DNA of 64,000 bases from Ramlibacter terrae (lineage in GTDB: Bacteria; Pseudomonadota; Gammaproteobacteria; Burkholderiales; Burkholderiaceae_C): positions 4,960,001-5,024,000 of the forward strand of contig CP053418.1 of NCBI GenBank assembly GCA_013127575.1, given 5' to 3'. Each line of letters opens with the position of its first letter. The first letter of the stretch is position 1. Both the position numbers and the translations under genes were made by a program. The notes under the pieces are model-generated. The model searched no databases. It was not told the DNA's origin and saw only the letters and a list, made by a program, of their open reading frames with translations. Below are positions 30,606-39,980 of this stretch, in pieces.

Positions 30606-31979
30606 TCAGGCTTCCTTCGACGCCAGCGGCAACGCGATGCTGAGGCGGCTGCCGATGCCTTCCCTCGATCGCAGGTCGATGCTGCCGTCCCAATCCGCCA
30701 GCGTCTTGCGCGCCAGCGCCGGGCCGATGCCCGTGCCGCCGCTCTTGGTGCTGAAGAACGGCCGGAACAGCGCATGCCGTGCCTCTTCGCCGATGCCGCT
30801 GCCGGCGTCGTCGAGCGTGGTGTGCAGGCAGCCGTCGCGCGCCTCCGGGCGATGCGCACCGGTCCGCCCTGCGGCATGGCTTCGATCGCGTTCACCAGAA
30901 CGCTCAGCAGGATCTGCCGCAGCATGGCGGCGTTGGCGCGCACCGGCGGCGCCTCGCCCTCCTGCAGCTCCCGGGTGACGCCCCGGCGCTGCATCTCGGG
31001 CTGCACTTCCTCCGGGCAATCGCGCCAGAGCGGCGTGGTGGCGACGCTCTCCAGCGGCAACTGGCCGGCGTTGGAGACGCGGACCAGCTCGGTGATCCAG
31101 CGGTTGGCGCGGTCCACCGAGCCGATGATGTCTTCCCTGTACTCCGACACCTCGTCGGCGGGCGCATCCACCGCCAGCATCTCCGCCGTGGTGCGGATCG
31201 ATGCCGGGGTTGCGCAGGTTGTGGGCCACGGCGCCGGCCAGTTCGACCGCACTGGCCAGCGCCTGCGATTCGGCGATCCGCGCCTGCTGTTCGCGCATCA
31301 CGCGGTCGGCCCGGCGCACGATGCCGTTGAGCCCGAGGAACAACGCGACGCCCGAGGCGGCGCACGCCAGCCAGAGCTGCAGCAGGCCTTCGCGGATGCT
31401 GGCGCTCAACTGCACCGGCACCCGGTACAGCTCGATCACGCCGACGACCGCGCCGGACCCGGCGGCGCGCACGGGGATGTAGCTCTCCACGTAGTAGTGC
31501 GTCGAGTCGGACAGCCCCGCGTGCTCCTGCTTGTCGCGCGAGAATCCGCGCAGGGCGCCGCTTTCCACGGCAAGCTCGCCCGCGAGCGCCTCCCGGAGCT
31601 CGTCGTTGTCCTGGTCGCGGCGTCCGATCAGTTCAGCCTGCGTCGACCACAGCACGCGGCCGCTGCGGTCGAAAGCATTGGCGCGGATCGGCTCGGTCTG
31701 GGCCAGCTGCCCCATCGCACGCAGGAAGCGGCGGCGCAGCTCCGGGTCTTCCGGGTGCTCGAAGAAGCCCAGGCTGTCGTCCGTCACCAGCAGGTGCCGG
31801 ATGAAGTCCATGCTGACTTCGGCTTCGCGGCGCAGCATGCGCTCGGTGAGCAGGTGCGACACCGGGGCGCCGAGCCCGAGCGCGATCAGCAGGATCACGG
31901 CCAGGCTCGTGATCGCGAACCGGCGTCGCAGGCTGAAGGGCCGCGGCGGCTGGACGGCGGCGGTGGCCACGTCGCGCAA
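30606..31979 (-). CDS. Membrane sensor histidine kinase (two frameshifts)
   Basis: 458 residues after repair. Two membrane helices (about 24-44 and 205-225) enclose a sensor domain of roughly 160 residues. The phospho-acceptor His is in AVELAGAVAHNLRNPLASIR. The ATP-binding domain shows NAIEAMPQGG (N box), DDAGSGI (G1) and FRPFFSTKSGGTGIGPALAR (F and G2 boxes). Indels lie near 31207 (CT lost) and 30845 (T lost), both at CCTGG. The start is TTG at 31979, directly after the stop of dcyD. It pairs with the NtrC-type regulator. Confidence 0.88.
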   Translation of the reverse strand: MRDVATAAVQPPRPFSLRRRFAITSLAVILLIALGLGAPVSHLLTERMLRREAEVSMDFIRHLLVTDDSLGFFEHPEDPELRRRFLRAMGQLAQTEPIRANAFDRSGRVLWSTQAELIGRRDQDNDELREALAGELAVESGALRGFSRDKQEHAGLSDSTHYYVESYIPVRAAGSGAVVGVIELYRVPVQLSASIREGLLQLWLACAASGVALFLGLNGIVRRADRVMREQQARIAESQALASAVELAGAVAHNLRNPGIDPHHGGDAGGGCARRRGVGVQGRHHRLGGPRQPLDHRAGPRLQRRPVAAGERRHHAALARLPGGSAARDAAPGRHPGAAGGRGAAGARQRRHAAADPAERSGERDRSHAAGRTGAHRPEARDGCLHTTLDDAGSGIGEEARHALFRPFFSTKSGGTGIGPALARKTLADWDGSIDLRSREGIGSRLSIALPLASKEA

Positions 31980-33017
31980 CTACGCCGGCAGGTCCGTTTC
32001 GCCCAGCACGTCGCGCTCGTATGCATGCAGCGACGGCAGGCCGCCGGTGTGCAGGAACAGCACGTTCTCGCCGGGCCGCAGCTCGCCGCTGCGCGCCAGC
32101 CCGATCAGGCCCGCCATGATCTTGCCCGTGTAGACCGGGTCCAGCGGAATGCCCTCGGTGCGCGCCAGCAGCTGCACCGCCTCGCGCATGCGCGCATTGG
32201 GGATCGAGTACTTGGGCTGCCAGTAGCCGCCGACGCAGTGCACGTCCTCGGGCTTCACGCGCAGGTCGACGCCCAGCAGGTCGAGCACCGCCTGCGCCTC
32301 CTTGATCACCAGCGGCTGCTGGTCCGGCAGGTCGCGGCTGACGCCGATGCCGGTGATCGGGATGCGGATGTTGTTGCCGAGGAAGCCGGCCACCAGCCCG
32401 CCATGCGTGCCCGAGCTGCCCGAGCCGACCACCAGGCGGTCGATGCGCACGCCCTGCTCGAACAGCTGCTCCTGCAGTTCCTGCGCGCAGGCCACGTAGC
32501 CCAGGCCGCCGATGGCGTTGGAGCCGCCGCCGGGAATGATGTACGCCTTGCGGCCGGCGCGCGTCACGTCGTCGGCCACCTTCTGCATTTCGGCGGCCAT
32601 GTTGCTGCCGCCCGGCACCACCGTGATGGCTTCCACGCCCAGCAGCCGGAACATGAAGTTGTTGCCGCTGGCCTCCGGGTCGTAGCTGTTCGGCACGCGC
32701 TCCTCGATCACGAAGCGGCACTTCAGGCCTTCCTTGACGGCGGCGGCCAGCGTGATGCGGCAGTGGTTGGATTGCGGCGCGCCGCAGGTCACCAGCGTGT
32801 CGGCGCCCTGCGCCAGCGCGTCGGCCACCAGGAACTCGAGCTTGCGCGTCTTGTTGCCGCCGGGGAACAGGCCCAGCATGTCGTCGCGCTTGATCCAGAT
32901 GCGCGGGCCCTCGCCGCCCGGGCAGGTGGCGGCCAGGGCGCGGGTGAAGTGGGGGAGGAATTCGAGGGGCGTCGCGAACGGGGTGTAGCGACGGCGGGGA
33001 AAGCGGGTCAGGTCCAT
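31980..33017 (-). CDS. dcyD: D-cysteine desulfhydrase / ACC deaminase-like PLP enzyme
   Basis: 345 residues, frame intact. The PLP lysine is in LFPGGNKTRKLEFLVADALA; CGAPQSNHCRITLAAAVKEG and GSGSSGTHGGLVAGFLGNNI (phosphate-binding) are conserved. The family splits D-cysteine into pyruvate, H2S and ammonia, or deaminates 1-aminocyclopropane-1-carboxylate. The length and GGGSNAIGGLGYV favour D-cysteine desulfhydrase, but I cannot exclude ACC deaminase. It is immediately followed by the kinase start, so it may be part of the same operon. Confidence 0.82.
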   Translation of the reverse strand: MDLTRFPRRRYTPFATPLEFLPHFTRALAATCPGGEGPRIWIKRDDMLGLFPGGNKTRKLEFLVADALAQGADTLVTCGAPQSNHCRITLAAAVKEGLKCRFVIEERVPNSYDPEASGNNFMFRLLGVEAITVVPGGSNMAAEMQKVADDVTRAGRKAYIIPGGGSNAIGGLGYVACAQELQEQLFEQGVRIDRLVVGSGSSGTHGGLVAGFLGNNIRIPITGIGVSRDLPDQQPLVIKEAQAVLDLLGVDLRVKPEDVHCVGGYWQPKYSIPNARMREAVQLLARTEGIPLDPVYTGKIMAGLIGLARSGELRPGENVLFLHTGGLPSLHAYERDVLGETDLPA

Positions 33018-33031
33018 CCCGCCATGGTAGA

Positions 33032-33846
33032 TCAGCGCAGGACCACCGGCGCGCCGCCGAGCCCCGACCGCTGCATCCACGCAAACACCGAACCGACCGT
33101 CACGGTGTCGATCCGGTCGGCGAAGCGCTGCTCGTTCGGGTGGTCGTCGAAGGCGACGTTGGCCGCCGTGGCGCGCCCGCCGAGCCGCGTCAGCGGCCCC
33201 AGCCGCAGGCTGGTGGGGGTGTAGCCCCGGTCCCGCAGCCAGGCTTGCGCGCGTTCGCGGTCGCCGATGCGCGGCTCCATGGCGGCCGCCAGCGTTTCGA
33301 TGGCCCACTGGTTGGACTGCTGGTACTTGCGGCCCCAGGCATAGCTGACGATGCTGTAGGGCGCATGGTGCAGCCGCACCGCGCCGGCGTCGTCTCCCAC
33401 CAACATGAGCAGGCGGTCCTGCACCTCGCGCGTAGGCACCACCCATGCCGCTTCCTGGCGCCACAGCCCGTCCGGGAAGAACTCGCCCAGCCCCTGCCGG
33501 TAGATCGCGGCGACCGCCGTGCCGCAATGGTTCAGCTTGTGCAGGATCCGCCACGCGGGCTGGCCCTGCGGCAGTTGCGTGCGGTAGGCGATGCCCGGTG
33601 CGAGTACCGCAGTCCGTACTTCGTGAGGTCCTGCCCCGCGCGCGCCAGCAGCACGGCGCGCGTGCCGTCGCGCGCATGCGCGGCCTCCAGCGCTTCGTGC
33701 GTGCGTTGCGCGAGCCGCAGGCCGGACTGCATGGCCACGGGCGTGAGTGCTTCCGTTTCGCAGGAGCGGCCGGCCACGGCGGGAAGGTGCATGGCCAGCA
33801 CCAGCAGCGGAACGGCGAGCCCGCGCAGGCAGACGTTCGGTGTCAT
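33032..33846 (-). CDS. DUF2145 family exported protein (one frameshift)
   Basis: 271 residues after repair. Signal peptide MTPNVCLRGLAVPLLVLAMH, cleaved near VAG. The family pattern is clear: SCETEALTPVAMQSGLRLAQ, ARAGQDLTKYGLRYSHLGIA, HKLNHCGTAVAAIYRQGLGE, YSIVSYAWGRKYQQSNQWAI, TSLRLGPLTRLGGRATAANV and FDDHPNEQRFADRI. One T is missing near 33601 (CACCGG for CACCTGG). The conserved Cys/His pattern resembles peptidase-like folds, but function is unproven. The gene overlaps the small exported-protein gene upstream. Confidence 0.85.
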
Positions 33847-33847
33847 T

Positions 33848-34303
33848 TCAGTTCACGCGCTCGTTGTGCAGCAGGGCCTGGCCCAGCGCGTTCGGGATGA
33901 AGGCGAGCACCTGCGCCGCCGCCGACAGCATCACGCCCGAAGCCAGCACGCTGACCGTCACGCTCGTGCCGACCGCCGCCGCGGCGACGGACGCGCCACG
34001 GCCCGCGACCTCGACGCTGACCCGCGCCCCGTCCGAGGCGCGCTCCAGCAGGTACACGGTGCCGCGGGCGCTCACCTCGACGGACTTGACGACCAGCACC
34101 GCGCCGGTGGCGGACAGCGCGACCGGCAGCACGACCGATGCGCCGGCGGCGACGCTGGCCGTGCCGGCGACCGATCCGACCGAGGCGATCGGCAGCGCCG
34201 ACAGGGCGCTCACGGCGGAGGTGGTGGACTGCGCAACGGCACCGGCGGAGAAGAAGGCGCATGCGGCGAGGATCAGGCCGGCGAGCCGGGTGTGGACTTG
34301 CAT
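33848..34303 (-). CDS. Small exported Ala/Val/Ser-rich protein
   Basis: 151 residues. Signal peptide MQVHTRLAGLILAACAFFSA, cleaved near AVA. The mature part alternates small and branched residues (VGSVAGTASVAAGASVVLPV, VLVVKSVEVSARGTVYLLER), suggesting beta structure, and ends in LHNERVN. It contains no cysteine after the signal. It lies directly upstream of DUF2145, with which it often seems to pair in Burkholderiales, though that is from memory. Function unknown. Confidence 0.68.
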   Translation of the reverse strand: MQVHTRLAGLILAACAFFSAGAVAQSTTSAVSALSALPIASVGSVAGTASVAAGASVVLPVALSATGAVLVVKSVEVSARGTVYLLERASDGARVSVEVAGRGASVAAAAVGTSVTVSVLASGVMLSAAAQVLAFIPNALGQALLHNERVN

Positions 34304-34324
34304 GGTGGGCCTGGAACCGTTCGT

Positions 34325-34773
34325 TCATTCGGCGTTGCGGGCTTCGCGGCGGGCTTCGGCCAGGTCGGCTTCGTGGCGGTCGCGCAGCGTCTTGGCCAGC
34401 GTGAAGGTGCAGGTGATCAGGTACAGCCAGCTCACGCCCGGGAAGGCCTTGTAGGTCTCGTTGATCTCCATGCGCAGCAGGCCCCGAGCCGTCAGCGCCA
34501 TCGCGACGAAGAAGCCGCCCCACACCACGAACCTGAACATCGGCGTGTCGGCGCTGCGGCCCGCGGCCACGGCGCGCTCGTTGTCGCGCACGAACTTGGC
34601 CAGCACGAAGGCGGCCGACAGGCAGAAGAAATAACCCATGACCATGAACGCGCGATCGAGGTCGCGGCCCGGCAGCCACGTGAGTCCCACGCCGCACAGG
34701 AACACGGCGATCAGGAAGGAAGCCCACACCGGAGTTGCCAGGCCCGGGTGTCGCGTTGGAGGATGACTTGCAT
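34325..34773 (-). CDS. YiaA/YiaB-type inner-membrane protein (one frameshift)
   Basis: 149 residues after repair, with four helices: ASFLIAVFLCGVGLTWLPG, MVMGYFFCLSAAFVLAKFVR, FVVWGGFFVAMALTARGLLR and LYLITCTFTLAKTLRDRHE. This matches the YiaA/YiaB family. One base is missing near 34738, two bases from a CCTGG, joining MQVILQRDTRAWQ to TPVWASF. The start ATG is at 34771-34773. No function is established for the family. Confidence 0.78.
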
Positions 34774-34874
34774 GGCGTGGCCCCGGTTGCGGGGCGGTGG
34801 TTGAACACGGAGCGAAGTCTCCGGTCAGCCCACGCCGGGGGACTGCAATTTGCTGCGAAGTCCGAAGAAAGGTG

Positions 34875-34905
34875 GCTGCCGGTATCGCCTCGCGATACCG
34901 GCAGC
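34875..34905 (-). terminator. Strong hairpin terminator after the MFS-acyltransferase gene
   Basis: A perfect 14-bp stem (34875-34888 with 34892-34905) closes a 3-base loop, just beyond the stop at 34911. On the minus strand it is followed by CACCTTTCTTC, a weak T-rich tail. This fits a rho-independent or RNA-stabilising terminator. The 137 bases between this gene and yiaA hold nothing else I can name. Confidence 0.7.
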
Positions 34906-34910
34906 GGCAC

Positions 34911-36850
34911 TCAGCCCAGCGCCAGCAATTGCCCGACCCGCGCCTGCAGCATCGCCGGCTCCACCTGCGCCGCCGGCACGGGTGCGCCGACATTCAGGCC
35001 CACCCGGTTGAACAGTCCCCGCCGGAACGGCCGCACCATGGCGCCGCCCTGCTCGATGCGGCTGAAGAAGGAGCCCCAGAGGTGGGTCAGCGCCATCGGG
35101 ATCACCGGCGGTTCGACGCCTTCGGCCTTGGCGGTCTCCAGCACCTTCATGATCCCGCCCTTGAACGGCTGCAGCTGGCCGTCGCGCGTGATGCCGCCTT
35201 CGGGGAAGATCGCCAGCAGGTCGCCTTCGCGCAGCACCTGCGCGGCGCGCGCGAACGCGGCTTCGTAGACGACCGGATCTTCCTTCTGCGGCGCGATCGG
35301 GATCGCCTTGGCCAGCCGGAACAGCCAGCCCAGCACCGGCACCTTGAAGATGCGGTGGTCCATCACGAAGTAGATCGGCCGCGGGCTGGCCGCCATCAGG
35401 AGCACGGCGTCGACGAAGCTCACGTGGTTGCAGGCCAGCACCGCCGGGCCTTCGGTGGGAATGGCCTCGTCGCCGCGCACACGGAAGCGGTAGATGAAGC
35501 GCGAAGCCACCCACGCGATGAAGCGCAGCAGGTATTCGGGCACCAGCAGGAAGATGTACGCGGCCACCACCGCATTGGCGATGCCCACCAGCAGGAAGAT
35601 TTGCGGAATGGTCAGGCCGGCGCCGATGAGGGCGCCGGCGATCAGCGCGCTGGCGATCATGAACAGCGCGTTGAGGATGTTGTTGGCCGCGATGATGCGG
35701 GCGCGGTGCGTGGGCTGCGCGCGCAGCTGGATCAGCGCGTACATCGGCACCGAATAGAGGCCGGTGAACAGCGACAGCAGCGCCGGTCGGCCATCACGCG
35801 CCAGTGGGCGGGCGCGGCAAGGAACTGGCCGACGGTCAGCGGCGCCGACGCGGGCAAGCCGCGCGAGGCGAAGTACAGGTCCACCGCGAACACCGTCATG
35901 CCGATCGCGCCCAGCGGCACCAGGCCGATCTCGACGTGCCGGCGCGACAGCATCTCGCACAGCAGCGCGCCGATGCCGATGCCGACCGAGAACACCACCA
36001 GCAGCAGCGAGGCGACCTGCGCGTTGCCGTGCAGAACTTCCTTCGCGAAGGACGGGAACTGGCTCAGGAACACCGCGCCGAAGAACCACATCCAGCTGAT
36101 GCCCAGCAGCGAGCGGAACACCACGACGCTGCCGTGCGCCAGCTTCAGGTTGCGCCACGTCTCGCTGAACAGGTTCCAGTTGATCTCCAGCGCCGGGTCG
36201 CTCGGCGGCGACGACGGGATCGCGTGCGCCACCAGCCGGCCGGTCACCGCCACCACGATGCAGGCGATGCCGACGGCCTGCGGGCCGATCGCCGGAACGT
36301 CGACCAGCAGCCCGCCCGCCACCTGCCCGAGCAGGATCGCGACGAAGGTGCCCATCTCCACCATGCCGTTGCCGCCGGTGAGCTCGCGCTCGTCCGGGTG
36401 CTGCGGCAGGTAGGCGAACTTCACCGGCCCGAACAGCGTGGAGTGCAGTCCCATCAGGAAGGTGCACCCCAGCAGCACCGGCACGTTGGCCGCGAAGAAG
36501 CCGAAGCAGGCCAGCACCATGATGCCGATCTCCAGCCATTTCACGAACAGGATCAGGCTGCGCTTGTCGTACTTGTCCGCGAGCTGACCGCTGGTGGCGG
36601 AGAACAGCAGGAAGGGCAGGATGAACAGCGCGCCGATCACCAGTCCGGCGAGCGAAGGCGGCAGCCACGCCACCTGCAGCTGGTAGGTCACCATCACCGT
36701 GAAGGCGAACTTGAACAGGTTGTCGTTGGCGGCGCCGGCGAACTGCGTCCAGAAGAAGGGCGCGAAGCGGCGCTGCCGCAGCAGGGCGAACTGGTTGGGA
36801 TGCGATGCGTGGGGTGCCGGCACGGCGGCTTCGGCGACTGCGGTGTTCAT
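34911..36850 (-). CDS. Fused MFS transporter and 1-acylglycerol-phosphate acyltransferase (one frameshift)
   Basis: 646 residues after repair. Residues 1-430 form an LplT-like major-facilitator domain (FAPFFWTQFAGAANDNLFKF, SGQLADKYDKRSLILFVKWL, AANNILNALFMIASALIAGA). Residues 450-646 form a PlsC domain with NHVSFVDAVLLM (HxxxxD catalytic motif) and AIFPEGGITRDGQLQPF. Such fusions flip lyso-phospholipids inward and re-acylate them. One T is missing near 35784 (GACCGG for GACCTGG). The AMP-ligase domain of the E. coli-type Aas protein is absent. A hairpin terminator follows. Confidence 0.9.
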
Positions 36851-36863
36851 GGTCGGTTTCTCC

Positions 36864-37067
36864 TCAGGCGCATCCGGTGCCGCGGACGACGGGACGGTGC
36901 GCTGCCTCCTGCCGCGCATTGTGACGACCCGCCAGCGTGCGCAGCGCTCCGATCACGGGCCAGGCCGCCGCGGCCGCCATCAAGTGCTTGAGCGTGTGGC
37001 CGGACAACAACTCGCGGGCCTCGTGGGGCGCGTGGGCCTTGAACGGCCTCTGTCGAACAGTGCGCAT
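36864..37067 (-). CDS. Small protein of 67 residues, unknown
   Basis: A very good Shine-Dalgarno (AAGGAGGATC) lies 4-6 bases before the ATG at 37065-37067, which is the main reason to call it. The protein MRTVRQRPFKAHAPHEAREL then carries one weakly hydrophobic segment LSGHTLKHLMAAAAAWPVIG. The piece GHTLKHLMAA resembles the last helix of ceramidase-like seven-helix proteins, so this could be a remnant of one. It ends in CA with no other domain. Confidence 0.45.
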   Translation of the reverse strand: MRTVRQRPFKAHAPHEARELLSGHTLKHLMAAAAAWPVIGALRTLAGRHNARQEAAHRPVVRGTGCA

Positions 37068-37178
37068 CGTGATCCTCCTTGGAAAGGGCGCAGTGTCGGG
37101 ACGCCCCGGCGAGAAGACGCGCGATTTCGGCTACATTGCCGTTCCATCACCCTCCGGGTACTGCCAGGCGATACTTTC

Positions 37179-37910
37179 ATGAGCACCACCGCCGACCTCG
37201 TGCTGGCCCTGAAGAAGGAACTGAAGGCGGCGCAGATGACCTACGCCGACTTGGCGCAAGGGCTCGGGATGGCGGAGTCCAGCGTCAAGCGCATGCTGGC
37301 CAAGGGCGACATGGCCTTGTCGCGGATCGACGCGATCTGCCGCGTGCTCAAGCTCGATTTCGGCGAACTGGCGCGCCGCGTGGCCGACACGCAGCCACTG
37401 CTCAAGGAGCTGACGCAGGAGCAGGAGAAGGCGGTGGTCGCCGACAAGAAGCTGCTGCTGTGCGCGATCTGCGTCCTGAGCCAGTGGACGCCCGAGCAGA
37501 TCGGCGCCGAGTACCGGCTGACGGACGCCGAGTGCATCAAGTACTTCGCGCAGCTCGATCGCATCGGCATCATCGAGCTGCGGCCGCTCAACCGCTACCG
37601 CCTGAAGCTGGCCAAGACCTTCCGCTGGCGGCCGCACGGCCCGGTGATGAACTACTTCCGCGACCACGTGGTGCTGGACTACTTCGGAGGCGGCTTCGAC
37701 CGGCCGGCCGAAGGGCTGCTGCTGGTGCACGGCTCGGTCAGCCGCGGCATCGCGCCGTCGTTCCTCGACCGGCTGCAGCGCGTGGCGCAGGACTTCGCGC
37801 AGCAGCACCAGGCCGACCAGAAGCTGGCCGAGAAGGAGCGCGAGGGTTACACGCTGGTGCTGGCGATGCGCAGCTGGGAGTTCGCTGCCTTCACGCAGCT
37901 GCGTCGGTGA
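37179..37910 (+). CDS. XRE-family transcriptional regulator, about 243 residues
   Basis: N-terminal helix-turn-helix: LKKELKAAQMTYADLAQGLG followed by ESSVKRMLAKGDMALSRIDA. The remaining 160 residues include QEKAVVADKKLLLCAICVLS and YRLTDAECIKYFAQLDRIGI, which looks like a second winged-helix element. There is no cupin or peptidase domain. The frame is intact. The start at ATG 37179 is preceded only by a moderate ribosome site. Targets are unknown; the gene upstream on the other strand is the small protein at 36864. Confidence 0.82.
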   Translation: MSTTADLVLALKKELKAAQMTYADLAQGLGMAESSVKRMLAKGDMALSRIDAICRVLKLDFGELARRVADTQPLLKELTQEQEKAVVADKKLLLCAICVLSQWTPEQIGAEYRLTDAECIKYFAQLDRIGIIELRPLNRYRLKLAKTFRWRPHGPVMNYFRDHVVLDYFGGGFDRPAEGLLLVHGSVSRGIAPSFLDRLQRVAQDFAQQHQADQKLAEKEREGYTLVLAMRSWEFAAFTQLRR

Positions 37911-37921
37911 AGGCAGGAAGC

Positions 37922-38035
37922 GGACATCCTTGAACGCAGAGGGCGCGGAAGTTACGCAGAAATCGCAGAAGGAAACTTCAAAAAGTATTCTCCCCTTCTG
38001 CGCATCCTCCGCGCCCTCTGCGTTCAAGGATGTCC
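37922..38035. repeat. Dispersed palindromic element with 28-bp perfect arms
   Basis: Arms at 37922-37949 and 38008-38035 are perfect inverted repeats, extended inward by imperfect pairing (ACGCAGAA / CGCAGAA). The CGCAGAGGGCGC motif is of a type scattered through many bacterial genomes. Both strands encode nearly the same spurious peptide, MNAEGAE...SAPSAFKDV. It sits between the convergent regulator and FIST genes and may double as a bidirectional terminator. Confidence 0.75.
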
Positions 38036-38045
38036 GCTCCCGCCT

Positions 38046-39289
38046 TCAGCGAAACACGGTCAACACCCCGGTATACCCGTACAGGTGGTTCCGCGCGATC
38101 TCGCCGCCCGCGAAGAAGCCCACCAGCGGCACGTCGCCGAGGGCGTGGCGGATGATCTGCATTTCGGCGCTGGGGCCGCCGAAGTGCGGTCCGCCGCGCC
38201 CCGAGCAGCTCACGTACACCGCGCCCGCGATGCGCCGCTCCGGGCTCGGCTCGGACAGGCTGTCCGAAGCCAGCGCGCTCGCCACCGCCAGCGGCAGTTC
38301 CTCGGGCTCCAGTTCTTCGCGGATCTCCGCGCAGATGCGCACGAGGTCGGCGCGCGCCGCTTCGGCGTTGCGCCGGCAGAACGCCAGCCGCATGCCCTCT
38401 TCCACGACGCTCGCGATGGCCACGCCGCGCCGCTGCGGGTCCACGCCGATGATGTGCCGGACGACCACGTCGGCGCCGAAGTGCCCGGTGCGGCCCACCA
38501 CGTCCTCGCCCGCTTCGGTCAGGCCGACCAGCGTGGTGCGCAGCGCCGCCACCGCGGCCTGCGGCTGTTCGAGCGAGACGCCCAGGTCTTCGAGCAGCAC
38601 GTCGAGCGCGGGCTCGCCATCGAGCTCGGTGACGAGGTTGCCGTCGGCGCCCGTGATGGCGCGCGCCGGCGCCACCGGCTGGCAGCCCTGCGTGACGCGC
38701 GAGACGAGGTCGACGCCCTCGGCGAAGGCCACGCCGGACAAGCCGCCGCGGAACACCCCGCCCGCATTGCCGTGGCCACGCAGGTTGCCGTTGCCGCCGA
38801 CCGCGAACTGCACCGTGTCGCCGCGGCTCGAGGCGAGGCCGCCGAACAGGTAGCCCGTCGTCGTGCGGCCCGACATTTCGGCGATCAGTTCGGCGACGTC
38901 GGGCGTCGATGCGTCCGCGTGGACCAGCGCCGTGTGCGGCGTGAAACTGGCCGGCAGCGGCGCCACGCCGGAGAAAACGCGGTAGCGGTCCGACGGCAGC
39001 GCGCACAGCATCACGGCCACCGCCGGCTCGTCGAAGTATTCGACGCCCGAGGACGCGATGCCGATGCCGACGGTGCCGGACCACTCCGTCACGTAAGGCA
39101 GCTCGGCGCCCGGTGGTCGAGGATTTCCTGCGCGGCGGAGGCGTAGTGGTCGGTGATGTAGACGAGGCCCAGCGTGGGCGTGGTCGCGTAGCCATGCAGC
39201 GCCATCTGCGCACGCAGCTGCGCCAGCACCAGGCCGGCGGCCATCTGCCACTGCGGATGCGTGGCGTGGCCGAACGGGAACAACTTCAT
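38046..39289 (-). CDS. FIST domain sensory protein (one frameshift)
   Basis: 414 residues after repair. The FIST N domain holds GLVYITDHYASAAQEILDHL, TEWSGTVGIGIASSGVEYFD and FGGLASSRGDTVQFAVGGNG. The C domain (FIST_C) holds YVSCSGRGGPHFGGPSAEMQ and PLVGFFAGGEIARNHLYGYT. FIST domains are thought to bind small ligands such as amino acids; here there is no attached kinase or regulator. One T is missing near 39113 (CACCGG for CACCTGG). It starts 8 bases after the PhaM stop, so both are one unit. Confidence 0.88.
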
Positions 39290-39297
39290 CGCGGTGC

Positions 39298-39919
39298 TCA
39301 GCGGGCGGCGCCCTTGCGTGCGGGCGACTTGCGCGCGGCGGGCTTGCGCGGCGCCGGCTTGGCGGCCGGCGGCGACTTGCCGGCGGGCGCCGGCTGCGCG
39401 ACGTCCAGCATCGCGTTGGCGGCGATCTGCTGGAACTGCTGCGTGAGCGATCCCCACCATTGCAACGGATCCACCGCGGGACCGGCCGCGGCGGCGGCGC
39501 CGTCGGGCTCGGCCTTCGCCTTGCCAGTGGCCTTCGGCGGCGGCGCCGGCCTGCGCCTTCACGACCTCTTCGCCCATCTTCTGCATGCCCGCGACGGTTT
39601 CGGCGGTGCGCGCCTTCAGCGAGTCGGCCACTTCTTCCATGTTGAGCTTCATGCCCTTCAGGGTGGCCAGCGTCATCTTCTGCACTTCCAGCGCCCGGAT
39701 GGTGGCGGACAGCGCCTTGCCGTTCTGGTCGAGCCAGAACTGCACGGCCTTCAGTTCGGAGATGCGCTTGTCGAGCTCTTCGACGTTCAGGGTCGGCGCG
39801 ACCCAGTTCGACATGGCGGCCATCTGCGGCATCGCCTGCGTCGTGCCCTTGGCGAGGTTCTGCAGGAAGTCGAAGCCGGGGACGAACTTGCCGAAGCCGA
39901 AGTCGGGGATTGCGCTCAT
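39298..39919 (-). CDS. phaM: PhaM-type polyhydroxyalkanoate granule protein (frameshifted)
   Basis: About 207 residues after repair. The N-terminal half (SAIPDFGFGKFVPGFDFLQN, NVEELDKRISELKAVQFWLD, EVQKMTLATLKGMKLNMEEV) is the PhaM/phasin-like coiled region. The C-terminus is a Lys/Pro/Ala-rich tail (PAARKSPARKGAAR). In Cupriavidus PhaM activates PHA synthase and binds the nucleoid through such a tail. Two bases are missing near 39545, before ATGKAKAEPDG and VDPLQWWGSLTQQFQQ. Granule-segregation role is inferred from family. Confidence 0.85.
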
Positions 39920-39980
39920 GGCCGGTGCTCCAGTGGGTGTGGGTACAGCTTACTCCAGCGGGGCGCGGCCATGGGCGCGT

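Noticed and set aside
37930..38030. Small ORFs starting MNAEGAE on both strands.
   Set aside because: They come from the palindromic repeat and have no separate ribosome site or family. This is a known kind of false annotation.
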